Shown here: one piece after another, positions 43,274 to 52,369 of the stretch
Layout of the letters: every line of letters starts with the position of its first letter
How positions within the stretch are numbered: the stretch's first letter is position 1
NCBI GenBank assembly: GCA_031399165.1
Contig: JANNOO010000001.1
Span: 1-64,000 of the forward strand
Length of the DNA stretch: 64,000 nt
Origin: JAKFWI01 sp031399165
GTDB lineage: Bacteria; Pseudomonadota; Alphaproteobacteria; Caulobacterales; Aquidulcibacteraceae
Direction of reading: 5' to 3'
The notes under the pieces: generated by a model
Database searches by the model: none
Told to the model about the DNA's origin: nothing
Seen by the model: the letters and a program-made list of their open reading frames with translations, nothing else
Position numbers and translations under genes: made by a program

Positions 43274-45715
43274 CTATGAAGGCGGGCGCCCCCACGTGCG
43301 CTGCATCGCCGCTTCCAGCGCCCGCAACGTTTCCGGCCTGCCGGTGAACAGGTTTTGCGGATAGCGGGTTTCGGCGATCATGTTGCGATAGATCGTATCG
43401 CTCTGGTGCAGATTGAGGCCGAGGCCTGCGAGGTATTGCAGGCGCAAATTTCGATCGGTGTTGATCTGCGCATCGGCCATCCATGCACCGAGGTCTTCGC
43501 GGCTGCCGGAATAAGTGCCCAGCAAATCGACAGCCGAGTAAATGCCAACCTCACTAAGCGATTTCAGGATCGGCGCGTTCTGCGGCAGCTTTAACTTCGC
43601 CTCGATTGCATCGACGTCGATCGGGCGATCTTCCTTTGACCCGTAGAGAATGAGGTCATAGCCGAGCCCGTTAACATTGTTCGCGAACACAGCGCCGTTC
43701 GGGAACGCCTCCAGGAACGTGGCCACTTCGCTCTTGGTGGCGGCGTCCGTGCTTTCGTACATCTGCACGAACAGCGTGACGACGCCGCCGGGATTAAGGT
43801 GGCTTTTGAGTTCCTGGAAGAATTCGCGCGTGTAGAGCGTGGCCGCGCCCTTCACCCACGGATCGAGCGGATCGGAAGTAATTGCGTCGAACTTCTCGTT
43901 GGTCGTCAGCAGGAAATGGCGCGCATCGTCCAGATGCACCTTCACCTTCGGATTGGTGATGACCTGGAAATTGTAGGCGCCGAAATATTCCGACGCGACT
44001 TTCGGCACCAGCGGCTCGATCTCGGCGATCGTCTCGGACTTGACCGCAGGATCGATCGACACCGCGCCGGCCGTGACGCCCGCACCGCAGCCAATCACCA
44101 GCACCTTCGCCGGATTGTCCGGCAGCAGCGTGGTCATGTGGCCAAGCATGCGTTGCAGGCGCATGTCCTCGGCTTGGCTGGAGGCCTGCACCTTGCCGGC
44201 GTTATGATAATTGACTACGCCCTGCGGCGTGCGGGTGACCGCCACGGACGCGGTGACGCCTTCACCGACGTAAAGGATTTCGTTGATCCCGGCCCAAGTT
44301 GCCGCATAGCGGCCATAAGCGACAAGCAGGCCGGGCAAGGCGGGCGCCGAAGCGGCGCAGAGCAGCGCGACTAACGCAACGCCCGCGGCAGCCAGGCCGG
44401 CCTTGGCGGGCGAAGCAGGCTTGCCGGCGGGACGCCACAGCGCAGAGCCAAGCATAAGTATTGCCGACAGCGCGCAGAGCGCAATCAGCGCCCTGTGCGA
44501 GAATTGGGTGCCGAGCACGCCGACCAGAGCAAGACTGGTGATCAGCGCACCGAAGATCGCGCCCACCGTATTGGCGGCATAGACGCCGCCAACCAGCTTG
44601 CCGGAATCCTGCCCCGGCTCCGCCACGCCCGCGAGCGCGAGCGGAAAGCTCGCGCCCCACAATAACGCCGCCGGCAGCGTCGCCCAAAGCGCGCGCATCA
44701 GATCGAGTTGAAACTGGAAAGACAGATCCCTGGAGATTGCCGGATTGATTGGCCAATACGGCATCGAGGCGCCCGTGGAATACGCCGCCCACGCAATGGC
44801 GACGCAAAGCAGCGCCTGGCATAGCCCCAGCGCGATGCGCGGATCGCGCATCCGCCGCCCCAGCGCCGAACCAATTGTGCTGCCCAGGCCCAGGCCAACG
44901 AGAAACACCGCCAGGATCAGCGAAAACGTATAGGCGGTGCCGCCGAACAGCAGCGAGAGAAGCCGCGCCCAGACCACTTCGGCGCCAAGCGCCGTGGCGC
45001 CGGAAAGGCCGATAACGACATAGATTAGACGCACGCGCGGCGTGACCTTGACTGGCGCCTCGACGATGGCGGCCGGCTTATAGGCGGTGCGGCGTGCGAT
45101 AAGCATAGCCAGCACGGCGACCGCGACATTGAGCACGACGGCGACGGCCGTTGCGGTGGCCATGTCGAAATGGCGGAGCAGGAAATAGCCGGCGATCAAA
45201 CTGCCAGCGACAGCCCCGGCGAGATTGCCGCCATAGAAAAATCCAAGCCACGACACGCCGGAGGGCGTCGTTTCAACATAGCGCGCCATCGCCGGCAACG
45301 TGGCGCCCATCAGCAAAGTAGGCGGCAGAAGGCAAATGGCGGCCACCATCGCGCGCAAGATCACGTTCACCGGGCCCGAACCGGCGATCATCGTATAAAT
45401 CGAACCCAGCAGCGGCACGGCGAACAGCGCCAGCAGGCCGAACGCGCCGATACCAAGTTCAAGATACGCGTAGACGCGCAAGGGATGATGCTGGGGGCCG
45501 ACGAAGCGCGGGAGCAACAGGCTGCCCAGGCACATCCCGCCCATATAGACGCCGAGCAGCACGCCCAACGATACGGCGGACGAGCCGATATTCAGCTGCA
45601 GCAACTGAAACCAGACCACCTCATAAATCAGCGCCGCGCAGCCAGAGCCGACAAACAGCAGCAGCATCGCGGGCAGCCAGGCGCGGCCGGCGGCGTCAGA
45701 ACCATTGGAAGTCAT
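43274..45715 (-). CDS. Membrane-fused spermidine synthase-like protein
   Basis: An 813-residue fusion. About residues 15-520 hold roughly 14 hydrophobic segments (GSGCAALIYEVVWFQLLQLN at the start is the family signature, repeated as GATALGAEVVWARLLSLLFG). The last 290 residues are a spermidine synthase/methyltransferase fold: AdoMet site VLVIGCGAGVTAGAVS, acidic IAEIEP, LDDARHFLLT and DAITSDPLDPW. ATG 45715 follows AGGAG; the open frame upstream to 46294 is a shadow of the photolyase gene. Such fusions are widespread but their product is not established; polyamine synthesis coupled to transport is only a hypothesis. Confidence 0.85.
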   Translation of the reverse strand: MTSNGSDAAGRAWLPAMLLLFVGSGCAALIYEVVWFQLLQLNIGSSAVSLGVLLGVYMGGMCLGSLLLPRFVGPQHHPLRVYAYLELGIGAFGLLALFAVPLLGSIYTMIAGSGPVNVILRAMVAAICLLPPTLLMGATLPAMARYVETTPSGVSWLGFFYGGNLAGAVAGSLIAGYFLLRHFDMATATAVAVVLNVAVAVLAMLIARRTAYKPAAIVEAPVKVTPRVRLIYVVIGLSGATALGAEVVWARLLSLLFGGTAYTFSLILAVFLVGLGLGSTIGSALGRRMRDPRIALGLCQALLCVAIAWAAYSTGASMPYWPINPAISRDLSFQFQLDLMRALWATLPAALLWGASFPLALAGVAEPGQDSGKLVGGVYAANTVGAIFGALITSLALVGVLGTQFSHRALIALCALSAILMLGSALWRPAGKPASPAKAGLAAAGVALVALLCAASAPALPGLLVAYGRYAATWAGINEILYVGEGVTASVAVTRTPQGVVNYHNAGKVQASSQAEDMRLQRMLGHMTTLLPDNPAKVLVIGCGAGVTAGAVSIDPAVKSETIAEIEPLVPKVASEYFGAYNFQVITNPKVKVHLDDARHFLLTTNEKFDAITSDPLDPWVKGAATLYTREFFQELKSHLNPGGVVTLFVQMYESTDAATKSEVATFLEAFPNGAVFANNVNGLGYDLILYGSKEDRPIDVDAIEAKLKLPQNAPILKSLSEVGIYSAVDLLGTYSGSREDLGAWMADAQINTDRNLRLQYLAGLGLNLHQSDTIYRNMIAETRYPQNLFTGRPETLRALEAAMQRTWGRPPS

Positions 45716-45904
45716 GAAACTCCTACGTCCATGCGCGGCGGCATGGCCTCCCCAGCGCCTCATTGGGCGATCGCTGCATAGAGCCAAGAAGCCTTGTAAG
45801 GTCAATTCCAGGGCACGGCGAATTGATCGGCCATTTCGCCGCTCCGTCCAGCGGGGCATCGGGCCTGGGTTGATCCACGATGGATTTTGGCGCGTAACGC
45901 GCCC

Positions 45905-47260
45905 GTGACAGAGCGCGCAAAAACCATCGTCTGGTTTCGCCAGGATTTGCGGCTGACAGATAATCAGGCCTTCGCCGAGGCGGCGCGACGCGGCGCCGTC
46001 GTCCCGGTGTTTATTCTCGACGAAATAACGCCCGGCGTACGGGCCTGGGGCGGCGCCAGCCGGTGGTGGCTGCACCATTCCCTCAACACGCTCAGCGCTC
46101 GGCTCGGCGGGCTGGCGCGGCGGCGCGGCGATCCGGCGGTGATCCTGCCCGCGCTGGCAAAAGACATTGGCGCCGATGCGATTTACTGGAACCGGCTTTA
46201 CGATCCCGGGGCGGTGAACCGAGATGCGGCGATCAAGAGCGATCTCGCCGCACGCGGGATCGATGCGCGCAGCTTCAACGCCGCGCTGCTGCATGAGCCG
46301 TGGGAAATTCGCACTGGCGCGGACGGCCCGTACAAGGTGTTCACGCCGTTCTGGCGCGGCGCGCGCGCGCTGCCCAAAGCCGCGCCCGCGCGCGCCTCAA
46401 AGTTTACGCTGGCGGATTTGCCGGCAAGCGAAGCGCTTGCTTCGTGGGGCTTGCTGCCACAGCGGCCGGACTGGGCGCGCGGATGGGACAAAATCTGGAC
46501 GCCGGGAGAAGAAGGCGCAGCCAAGCGCTTGAAGGCGTTTCTGCGCGATGGCTTGCACGGCTATGCCGAAAAGCGCGACCGGCCTGATATTGCCGGCACG
46601 TCGCGCCTGTCGCCGCATCTGCATTGGGGTGAAGTGTCGCCGCGCCAGATCTGGGCGGCAGCGCAGAGCGCGGCGGGGGAGGATCACGCACTCGAACGCG
46701 CCGCGGAGAAATTTCTCAGCGAGATAGGCTGGCGCGAATTTGCTCACCATTTGCTGTTTCACTTTCCGGAAATGGCCAGCCGCAACTGGCGCACGAGTTT
46801 CGACGCCTATCCCTGGCGCTCGTCGGCCAAAGATTTGCTGGCGTGGCAGAAAGGCATGACCGGCTATCCGCTGGTCGACGCCGGCATGCGCGAATTGTGG
46901 GCCACGGGCATTATGCATAATCGCGTGCGCATGGTGACGGCGAGCTTTCTGGTGAAGCATTTGCGGATCGACTGGCGCGAAGGCGAAAAGTGGTTTTGGG
47001 ATACGCTGGTCGATGCGGACGCGGCGAATAATGCGGTGAGCTGGCAATGGGTCGCCGGCAGCGGCGCCGACGCCGCGCCATATTTCCGTATCTTCAATCC
47101 CAGCGAACAGGCGCGAAAGTTTGACCCAGATGGCGTCTATGTGAGGAAATGGGCGCCGGAATACGGGACGGACGCTTATCCCGCACCGATCGTGGACCAC
47201 GCCCAGGCGCGGGCGGCGGCGCTGGCAGGCTACGATCTGGTCAGGGGTGCGGGCGGCTAG
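45905..47260 (+). CDS. phrB: Deoxyribodipyrimidine photolyase (class I)
   Basis: A 451-residue flavoprotein that repairs cyclobutane pyrimidine dimers with blue light. The antenna domain begins TIVWFRQDLRLTDNQAF; the FAD domain has SRLSPHLHWGEVSPRQIW, FLSEIGWREFAHHLLFHFPE, DAGMRELWATGIMHNRVRMV and AANNAVSWQWVAGSGADAAP. The conserved residues are all in place and length is normal, so it is probably active. Start uncertain: GTG 45905 is next to the fold, TTG 45887 adds six residues; no strong ribosome-binding site for either. Confidence 0.93.
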   Translation: MTERAKTIVWFRQDLRLTDNQAFAEAARRGAVVPVFILDEITPGVRAWGGASRWWLHHSLNTLSARLGGLARRRGDPAVILPALAKDIGADAIYWNRLYDPGAVNRDAAIKSDLAARGIDARSFNAALLHEPWEIRTGADGPYKVFTPFWRGARALPKAAPARASKFTLADLPASEALASWGLLPQRPDWARGWDKIWTPGEEGAAKRLKAFLRDGLHGYAEKRDRPDIAGTSRLSPHLHWGEVSPRQIWAAAQSAAGEDHALERAAEKFLSEIGWREFAHHLLFHFPEMASRNWRTSFDAYPWRSSAKDLLAWQKGMTGYPLVDAGMRELWATGIMHNRVRMVTASFLVKHLRIDWREGEKWFWDTLVDADAANNAVSWQWVAGSGADAAPYFRIFNPSEQARKFDPDGVYVRKWAPEYGTDAYPAPIVDHAQARAAALAGYDLVRGAGG

Positions 47261-47313
47261 GCGGCGGCGGCGCCTTGCGGCACAATGCGCGCATTGATTC
47301 GGGCGAGGCGCGC

Positions 47314-47754
47314 GTGGCGACGATCTATCTTCTCAACGGGCCAAACCTCGACATGCTCGGCGTGCGCGAGACGGCGATGTATGGCCACGCCACGTTGGCC
47401 GAGATAGAGCAAAGCGTGAGCGCCGCAGCGGCCAGGCACGGCCACACGATCGTTGCGCGGCAGACCAACGCCGAACACGAGATGATCGAACACCTTCACG
47501 AAGCGCGCACCGAAGCAGCGGGCGTGATCATCAACCCGGCGGGGTTCAGCTATCATTCCGTACCCGTTCTGGACGCGCTGAAAATACTGAAATGTCCGGT
47601 GATTGAGGTGCACATCACCAATCTGCACAAGCGCGATGAAAAATGGCGCGTGAACTCGCTTATCTCCGGCGCCGCTACAGGTACGATCAGCGGCCTGGGT
47701 GCGCACGGCTATGTTCTGGCGCTTGAGCACATTGCGCAGCTGCTGGCGAATTAA
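47314..47754 (+). CDS. aroQ: 3-dehydroquinate dehydratase, type II
   Basis: A 146-residue enzyme of the shikimate pathway, converting 3-dehydroquinate to 3-dehydroshikimate; a dodecamer in known cases. Motifs: YLLNGPNLDMLGVRE with the catalytic Tyr in the following MYG, QTNAEHEMIEHLHEA, INPAGFSYHSVPVLDAL and VIEVHITNLHKRDEKW. GTG 47314 follows GAGG and gives the standard length. Neighbours do not belong to the pathway. Confidence 0.95.
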   Translation: MATIYLLNGPNLDMLGVRETAMYGHATLAEIEQSVSAAAARHGHTIVARQTNAEHEMIEHLHEARTEAAGVIINPAGFSYHSVPVLDALKILKCPVIEVHITNLHKRDEKWRVNSLISGAATGTISGLGAHGYVLALEHIAQLLAN

Positions 47755-47759
47755 GTTCG

Positions 47760-49250
47760 CTAGTTCGTCGGAATGATAAAGCTGCCGCTGGCTGCGCCTT
47801 CGGGCCAGCGCTGAGTGACGGTTTTCTGGCGCGTGTAGAACAGCACGCCATCGCGTCCGTATTGATTGAGATCGCCGAACGCCGAGCGCTTCCAGCCGCC
47901 GAAGGAATGATACGCCACAGGCACCGGGATCGGCACGTTGATCCCTACCATCCCGACCTCCACCTGATCGGCAAATTCACGTGCGGCAGCGCCGTTGCGC
48001 GTGAAGATTGCGACGCCATTGCCGTATTGGTGACGGCTGGGCAGCGCAATCGCCTCCTCAAGCGATGCAGCGCGGACGATCTGCAGCACCGGGCCGAAAA
48101 TCTCTTCCTGGTATGAACGCATCCCCGGCGCGACGCGATCGAACAGGCTCGGGCCAAGGAAAAACCCATCCTCAAAACCCTGCAGTGCGAAGCTGCGGCC
48201 ATCAACGACCAGTTCGGCGCCCTCTTCGAGTCCCATCTGGATATAGCCTTCCACGCGCGCTTTGTGCGCCGCGCTGACCACCGGCCCAAATTGCGCGTCC
48301 GCATCGGTGGACACGCCGACGCGCAGAGCCCCGATCGCGCGCACGAGTTTTTCGCGGAGCGCCGCCGCCGTCTTTTCGCCAACAGGCACGACGACCGGCA
48401 GCGCCATGCAGCGTTCCCCCGCCGAACCGAAAGCGGCGCCGCAAATCTCTTCCACGGCCTGATCGAGATCGGCGTCCGGCATGACGATGCCGTGGTTCTT
48501 GGCGCCGCCCATCGCCTGGCAGCGTTTGCCCGCCGCCGCTGCGCGCACATAGATTTCATGCGCCACGTCGGAAGAACCGACGAAGCTTACCGCCTTGATC
48601 GCAGGATGATCGAGGATGGCGTCAACGACCTGCTTGTCGCCATGGACGACATTGAGCACGCCCTCCGGCGCGCCGGCTTCGATCATCAGTTCCGCCAGGC
48701 TCACGGGCACGGAGGGCGCTTTTTCCGAAGGTTTCAGGATAAACGAATTGCCCGCCGCGATCGCCGGGCCGAACATCCACATCGGGATCATCGCCGGGAA
48801 ATTGAACGGCGTTATACCGGCGACCACGCCGAGCGGCTGGCGCAGCGAATAGACATCGATCCCCGGCCCGGCGCCCTGAGTGTATTCGCCCTTGAGCAAG
48901 GCCGGGATGCCGCAGGAAAATTCGATCACGTCGAGCCCGCGCTGAATATCGCCGCGTGAATCGGCAATCACTTTGCCATGTTCCGAGGAAAGCAGCTCTG
49001 CCAACGCGGCCATGTTGGCTTCGATCAGACGCTTGAACTCAAACATCACACGCGCGCGCCGCTGCGGATTCTGCGCCGCCCAACCCGGCTGCGCCGCGGC
49101 GGCGCTGGCGACGGCTTTTGCCAGCAATGCGCTATCGGCAAAGCCCACGCGCGCCTGCACACTGCCCGTGTTCGGATCGAACACGTCGCCCCATCGTGAA
49201 GCGTCAGGTGAAATGGCGCCGCCATCGATATAGTGCGGGATCATGCGCAT
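47760..49250 (-). CDS. mmsA: Methylmalonate-semialdehyde dehydrogenase (CoA-acylating)
   Basis: A 496-residue aldehyde dehydrogenase that converts methylmalonate semialdehyde to propionyl-CoA in valine and inositol breakdown. MmsA-type features: PHYIDGGAISPD at the start, QPLGVVAGITPFNFPAMIPM, KPSEKAPSVP, VSFVGSSDVAHEIYVRAAAA, GGAKNHGIVMPDAD and catalytic Cys in GSAGERCMALPVVV. ATG 49250 was preferred over the 49343 start because the conserved fold begins there. Stand-alone; ends 5 bases after the convergent aroQ stop. Confidence 0.93.
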   Translation of the reverse strand: MRMIPHYIDGGAISPDASRWGDVFDPNTGSVQARVGFADSALLAKAVASAAAAQPGWAAQNPQRRARVMFEFKRLIEANMAALAELLSSEHGKVIADSRGDIQRGLDVIEFSCGIPALLKGEYTQGAGPGIDVYSLRQPLGVVAGITPFNFPAMIPMWMFGPAIAAGNSFILKPSEKAPSVPVSLAELMIEAGAPEGVLNVVHGDKQVVDAILDHPAIKAVSFVGSSDVAHEIYVRAAAAGKRCQAMGGAKNHGIVMPDADLDQAVEEICGAAFGSAGERCMALPVVVPVGEKTAAALREKLVRAIGALRVGVSTDADAQFGPVVSAAHKARVEGYIQMGLEEGAELVVDGRSFALQGFEDGFFLGPSLFDRVAPGMRSYQEEIFGPVLQIVRAASLEEAIALPSRHQYGNGVAIFTRNGAAAREFADQVEVGMVGINVPIPVPVAYHSFGGWKRSAFGDLNQYGRDGVLFYTRQKTVTQRWPEGAASGSFIIPTN

Positions 49251-49376
49251 GACCGCCGTATCGCCCCTGGCGCGGCGTCCGGCAAGTCCCGGCATTGGCG
49301 AGATGCGCGTTGTGCTTGAACCGTCCAGCGCAGAGGCACACACTGGCTGGCGGCGGCCGGGCTTGAGGAGAGCGCT

Positions 49377-49814
49377 ATGAAAGTTCAGGAAGCCATGACC
49401 CGCGATGTCCAGATGGTCGCCCCCACGGCCAGCTTACGCCACGCCGCTGAAATCATGGCGCGGGGCGATATCGGCTGGCTGCTGGTATCCGAAAATGACC
49501 GCCTGATCGGCGCCATCACCGACCGCGACATCGCCGTGCGCGCGGTGGCCGCCGGCAAGGATCCCGCTGCCACCGTTCGTGATGTGATGACGGCTGAAGT
49601 CAAATATTGCTTCGAGGACGAAGATATCGAAGCCGTCGCCCGAACTATGGGCGAAGTGCAGGTGCGCCGCTTGCCGGTGCTAAATAGAGAAAAGCGGCTG
49701 GTCGGTATTTTGTCGCTGGCTGATGCGGCTTTAGCTTCGCATGCGGCGGCGGTTGGCGACGCGCTATCTGCAATCGTCGCGCCGGGCGGGGAGCACTCGC
49801 AGACGCTGCATTGA
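49377..49814 (+). CDS. CBS-domain pair protein
   Basis: A 145-residue cytosolic protein consisting of two CBS domains: MTRDVQMVAPTASLRHAAEI with GAITDRDIAVRAVAAG, and VMTAEVKYCFEDEDIEAVAR with RRLPVLNREKRLVGILSLAD. Such pairs bind adenine nucleotides and regulate partners or act in stress responses. ATG 49377 follows GAGGAG. Divergent from mmsA. Confidence 0.9.
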   Translation: MKVQEAMTRDVQMVAPTASLRHAAEIMARGDIGWLLVSENDRLIGAITDRDIAVRAVAAGKDPAATVRDVMTAEVKYCFEDEDIEAVARTMGEVQVRRLPVLNREKRLVGILSLADAALASHAAAVGDALSAIVAPGGEHSQTLH

Positions 49815-49828
49815 GAGCGGCTGAGCTA

Positions 49829-50428
49829 TCAATTGGTCTGAAGCCGGCCCGCGCGCAGCGACGGATAGGGATTGAACGCCTTCCCCTTCCACCATCTGCC
49901 ATCCTCGATCGCGCGCTGGATTTCGAAATGCAAGTGCGGGACCGGCGCATTGCCGGTCATGCCCACGAACCCGAGCACCTGCCCGCGTGTCAGCTGATCG
50001 CCTTCCTTTATGTCCGGCGCGTAACGTTGCAGGTGCGCGTAGTAAAAGATGAATCCTCCATCGGAGCTGAGCTGATAAAGCGTGACTCCGCCACGGTCAC
50101 TGTTGAACAGTTTCAGCACCTTGCCGGGCGCGGCGGCGCGCACCGGCGTTCCGGCCGGCGCCATGATATCGATGCCCTGATGCACACGCCCGGCCGAGCG
50201 CGACGCGCCCCAGGTATCGACAAGCTGGCTCCCGCTGACGCCATAAACTGGCAGAAGCAAGCTATCGCCGGTTTCCGCAGGCGATGGCGGCGCGGGCGTT
50301 ACGGCATTGGGAGATGAGGCGCCGCCTGCCCTCGGCGTATACATCAGCCGCACTTGCAACATGGCAAGCGCCGCCATCGTCACAACGACAAGCAGCGTGA
50401 TAACAAAGGCCTTTGTTGTCGCAGTCAC
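49829..50428 (-). CDS. M23-family peptidoglycan endopeptidase
   Basis: A 199-residue envelope protein with one N-terminal membrane anchor (FVITLLVVVTMAALAMLQVR) and a LytM domain. Zinc ligands are present: HQGIDIMAPAGTPV (HxxxD) and PHLHFEIQ (HxH), so it is predicted to be an active endopeptidase on the periplasmic side. GTG 50428 is the start. Downstream of the divergent DUF882 gene; together with the L,D-transpeptidase these form a cell-wall cluster. Confidence 0.9.
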   Translation of the reverse strand: MTATTKAFVITLLVVVTMAALAMLQVRLMYTPRAGGASSPNAVTPAPPSPAETGDSLLLPVYGVSGSQLVDTWGASRSAGRVHQGIDIMAPAGTPVRAAAPGKVLKLFNSDRGGVTLYQLSSDGGFIFYYAHLQRYAPDIKEGDQLTRGQVLGFVGMTGNAPVPHLHFEIQRAIEDGRWWKGKAFNPYPSLRAGRLQTN

Positions 50429-50524
50429 GGACTACTAACCACCCACGCGTACGCCCGTTCCCTGCCGCACAAATGTTATCCTTAGGCTTCGGCTGCGCCT
50501 TGCGGTCGCAAAAGCGCCCCAGAT

Positions 50525-51097
50525 ATGAGAGAATCACTCTTGATAAACCGAGGGATCGTGTTGCAACGACGTTCATTCCTGCAAATGGCCGGATCTGGCC
50601 TCGTCGCCGCCTGTTTCGCTGATGGCGCATTTGCCGCGCCGTTCGCTCCAGTACAGACGCGTGAAATATCGCTGCTCAACACTCACACCGGCGACAAGTT
50701 CGCGGGAGCCTATGTCGATAAGGGCATGTTCGTTCCGGACGCCCTGGCGCAAATCAACCGCGTGATGCGCGATCACCGCACGAATGAAGTTCACACCATC
50801 GATCCGGCGCTTCTCGACCTTTTAAGCGATCTCAACGGCGTGCTGGAGGCCAAGGCGCCGTTCCAAATCATCTCAGGCTACCGCTCCCCCACCACCAACG
50901 CCAAGCTGCGGGACGCGAGCGAGGGCGTGGCCACTCGCAGCCTTCACATGGATGGCAAGGCGATAGATATCCGCGTTAAGGGCGTGGAATGCGCAGATCT
51001 GCGCGATGCGGCGCTGACCATGAAACGCGGTGGCGTGGGCTTTTATCCCGCCTCCGATTTTGTCCATGTTGACACAGGCCGCGTGCGCCGATGGTGA
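50525..51097 (+). CDS. DUF882/YcbK-family murein endopeptidase (MepK-like), Tat-exported
   Basis: A 190-residue peptidase M15-like protein. A twin-arginine signal (QRRSFLQMAGSGLVAACFAD) precedes the domain. Zinc-site motifs HMDGKAIDIR and FVHVDTGRVRRW, together with SGYRSPTTNAKLRD, match YcbK/MepK, which in E. coli cleaves 3-3 crosslinks in peptidoglycan. ATG 50525 is used; an internal non-ATG start nearer the twin arginine is possible. Its stop directly abuts the stop of a convergent L,D-transpeptidase gene, the enzyme class that makes 3-3 crosslinks. Confidence 0.9.
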   Translation: MRESLLINRGIVLQRRSFLQMAGSGLVAACFADGAFAAPFAPVQTREISLLNTHTGDKFAGAYVDKGMFVPDALAQINRVMRDHRTNEVHTIDPALLDLLSDLNGVLEAKAPFQIISGYRSPTTNAKLRDASEGVATRSLHMDGKAIDIRVKGVECADLRDAALTMKRGGVGFYPASDFVHVDTGRVRRW

Positions 51098-52045
51098 TCA
51101 GCCGCGATCTGGCAGGACTTTGCTCGCCGCTCCGATCTCAATGAACGTTACGGGCACGCCCGCTTTCACTGCGCGCGCCACTTCCGTAGCGTCCCAGTTT
51201 GTCAGCCGCACGCATCCATGAGAGAGCGCCTTGCCGACGAGGCGTGGTTCGGGCGCGCCATGAATTCCGTACGTATCCAGCGTTAGATCGATCCAGACAG
51301 CACCCACCGGCGAATTCGGCCCAGCAGCAATGGTCAGCTTCGGCACGTCCTTCTTGTCGAAAGATGGCAGCCGCGCAGCATCGTAGTGATAGGTCGGATT
51401 AAACGCGATGGCGTTCACCGCATAAACGCCGGTCGGCGCGGGCTTGTCCGTGCTGCCTACCGTTGCCGGATAGGAAGCGATCAGCTTTTTCGAAGCATCA
51501 TAGGCGCGCAGAACATTTTTTCCCTTATCGACTTCGATCGACGCGATCTCGATGCTGAGATCGCCGCCGGCGTTAGCGACCTGAATTTGAGTACCAGCCT
51601 TGAACTCGGCCGTTGGGTTGAGAGCGCGCAGGAACCTTTCATCCATATGAAATTTTTCGGCTATGGCTTCAGCGGCGCTGGCATGTCCTAGCCGCTCCAG
51701 CTTCGCCATTTTCTCGAGATCTTTGGGGATCGCGGTGAACGGACCTTTCACATCCTCTGCAGTGATCGTGTATGCAACCAGCGCTGCGGCGCCATCAGCG
51801 CTGGCGAGCGCCTCGAGCATGGCCGCGTCCGCCTTGCCGGTGCGTGGCAAGCCGTTGGTTTCCTGCCAAGCGTTGATCGCGCGGCTTAAATTGCTGCCGG
51901 CCAGGCCATCGATTACCCCCGGCGAAAAATGTGCGCGATCCAGCAGAACCTGCGTGCGCACCAGGGATTCATTGTACGCCGCGGCGTGTGCCGCGAAGGG
52001 CGCGAGGGTGGCGAATAGAAAAGCGCAGAGCGGTCTGGTTAACAT
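51098..52045 (-). CDS. L,D-transpeptidase (YkuD) with peptidoglycan-binding domain
   Basis: A 315-residue periplasmic enzyme. Signal peptide (LCAFLFATLAPFAAHAAA), a PG_binding_1-like segment (LLDRAHFSPGVIDGLAGSNL), a central linker and a YkuD domain with IHGAPEPR and active-site motif LSHGCVRLTN (Cys about 278). It forms 3-3 crosslinks or attaches lipoproteins to peptidoglycan. ATG 52045 follows a near-perfect TTAGGAGG; the longer frame upstream to 52219 has no support. Confidence 0.92.
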   Translation of the reverse strand: MLTRPLCAFLFATLAPFAAHAAAYNESLVRTQVLLDRAHFSPGVIDGLAGSNLSRAINAWQETNGLPRTGKADAAMLEALASADGAAALVAYTITAEDVKGPFTAIPKDLEKMAKLERLGHASAAEAIAEKFHMDERFLRALNPTAEFKAGTQIQVANAGGDLSIEIASIEVDKGKNVLRAYDASKKLIASYPATVGSTDKPAPTGVYAVNAIAFNPTYHYDAARLPSFDKKDVPKLTIAAGPNSPVGAVWIDLTLDTYGIHGAPEPRLVGKALSHGCVRLTNWDATEVARAVKAGVPVTFIEIGAASKVLPDRG

Positions 52046-52117
52046 TCGCGGCCTCCTAAGGGGTGAGCAATAGAAGCGCCGCGGTGACTTTATGTTCCGC
52101 GGCGCGCTGATGATGGC

Positions 52118-52143
52118 GGAACAAGCGCGCGCCGCGCCGGGTT
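52118..52143 (+). promoter_or_regulatory. Weak EcfG-like promoter (GGAAC-N17-GGTT)
   Basis: GGAAC at 52118-52122 and GGTT at 52140-52143 with a 17-base spacer, one base off consensus at the first -10 position. The start codon at 52163 lies 20 bases further on. Confidence 0.3.
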
Positions 52144-52162
52144 TCCCTGGCAAGGAGCCTTT

Positions 52163-52369
52163 ATGCCAAAGAGATCGACCAGCGCCGGGCCGAAACCCGC
52201 GACCGCTAAAAATCGCCAACCGGCCGAGCGTGAGAGCGATAATATAAGCAGCGGCGCCGCCGCCTCGCCGCGCGATGCGCAGCGCACAAACGCCAAGGAC
52301 AGTTACGGTCCTTTCGGCAGGGGCGATCGCGAGCCCCAGCGCACCAACAAGGCGCCGCGAAAGCCTTAG
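52163..52369 (+). CDS. Small basic hydrophilic protein
   Basis: A 68-residue, highly charged and probably disordered protein (many Lys, Arg, Ser, Pro and Gln; no hydrophobic core). AAGGAG lies 7 bases before the ATG, strong support for translation. I do not recognise a family. The composition resembles small stress-induced proteins, and a weak GGAAC promoter precedes it. Overlaps the convergent ORF at 52366 by 4 bases. Confidence 0.55.
   Translation: MPKRSTSAGPKPATAKNRQPAERESDNISSGAAASPRDAQRTNAKDSYGPFGRGDREPQRTNKAPRKP

Noticed and set aside
50437..50461. GGAAC-N16-GGTT on the minus strand before the M23 peptidase gene
   Set aside because: The -10 element lies only 8 bases before the GTG start, so the transcript would begin at the start codon; probably chance.
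52063..52102. GGAAC-like -35 on the minus strand upstream of the L,D-transpeptidase
   Set aside because: The corresponding -10 (GCTT) matches poorly at both allowed spacings.
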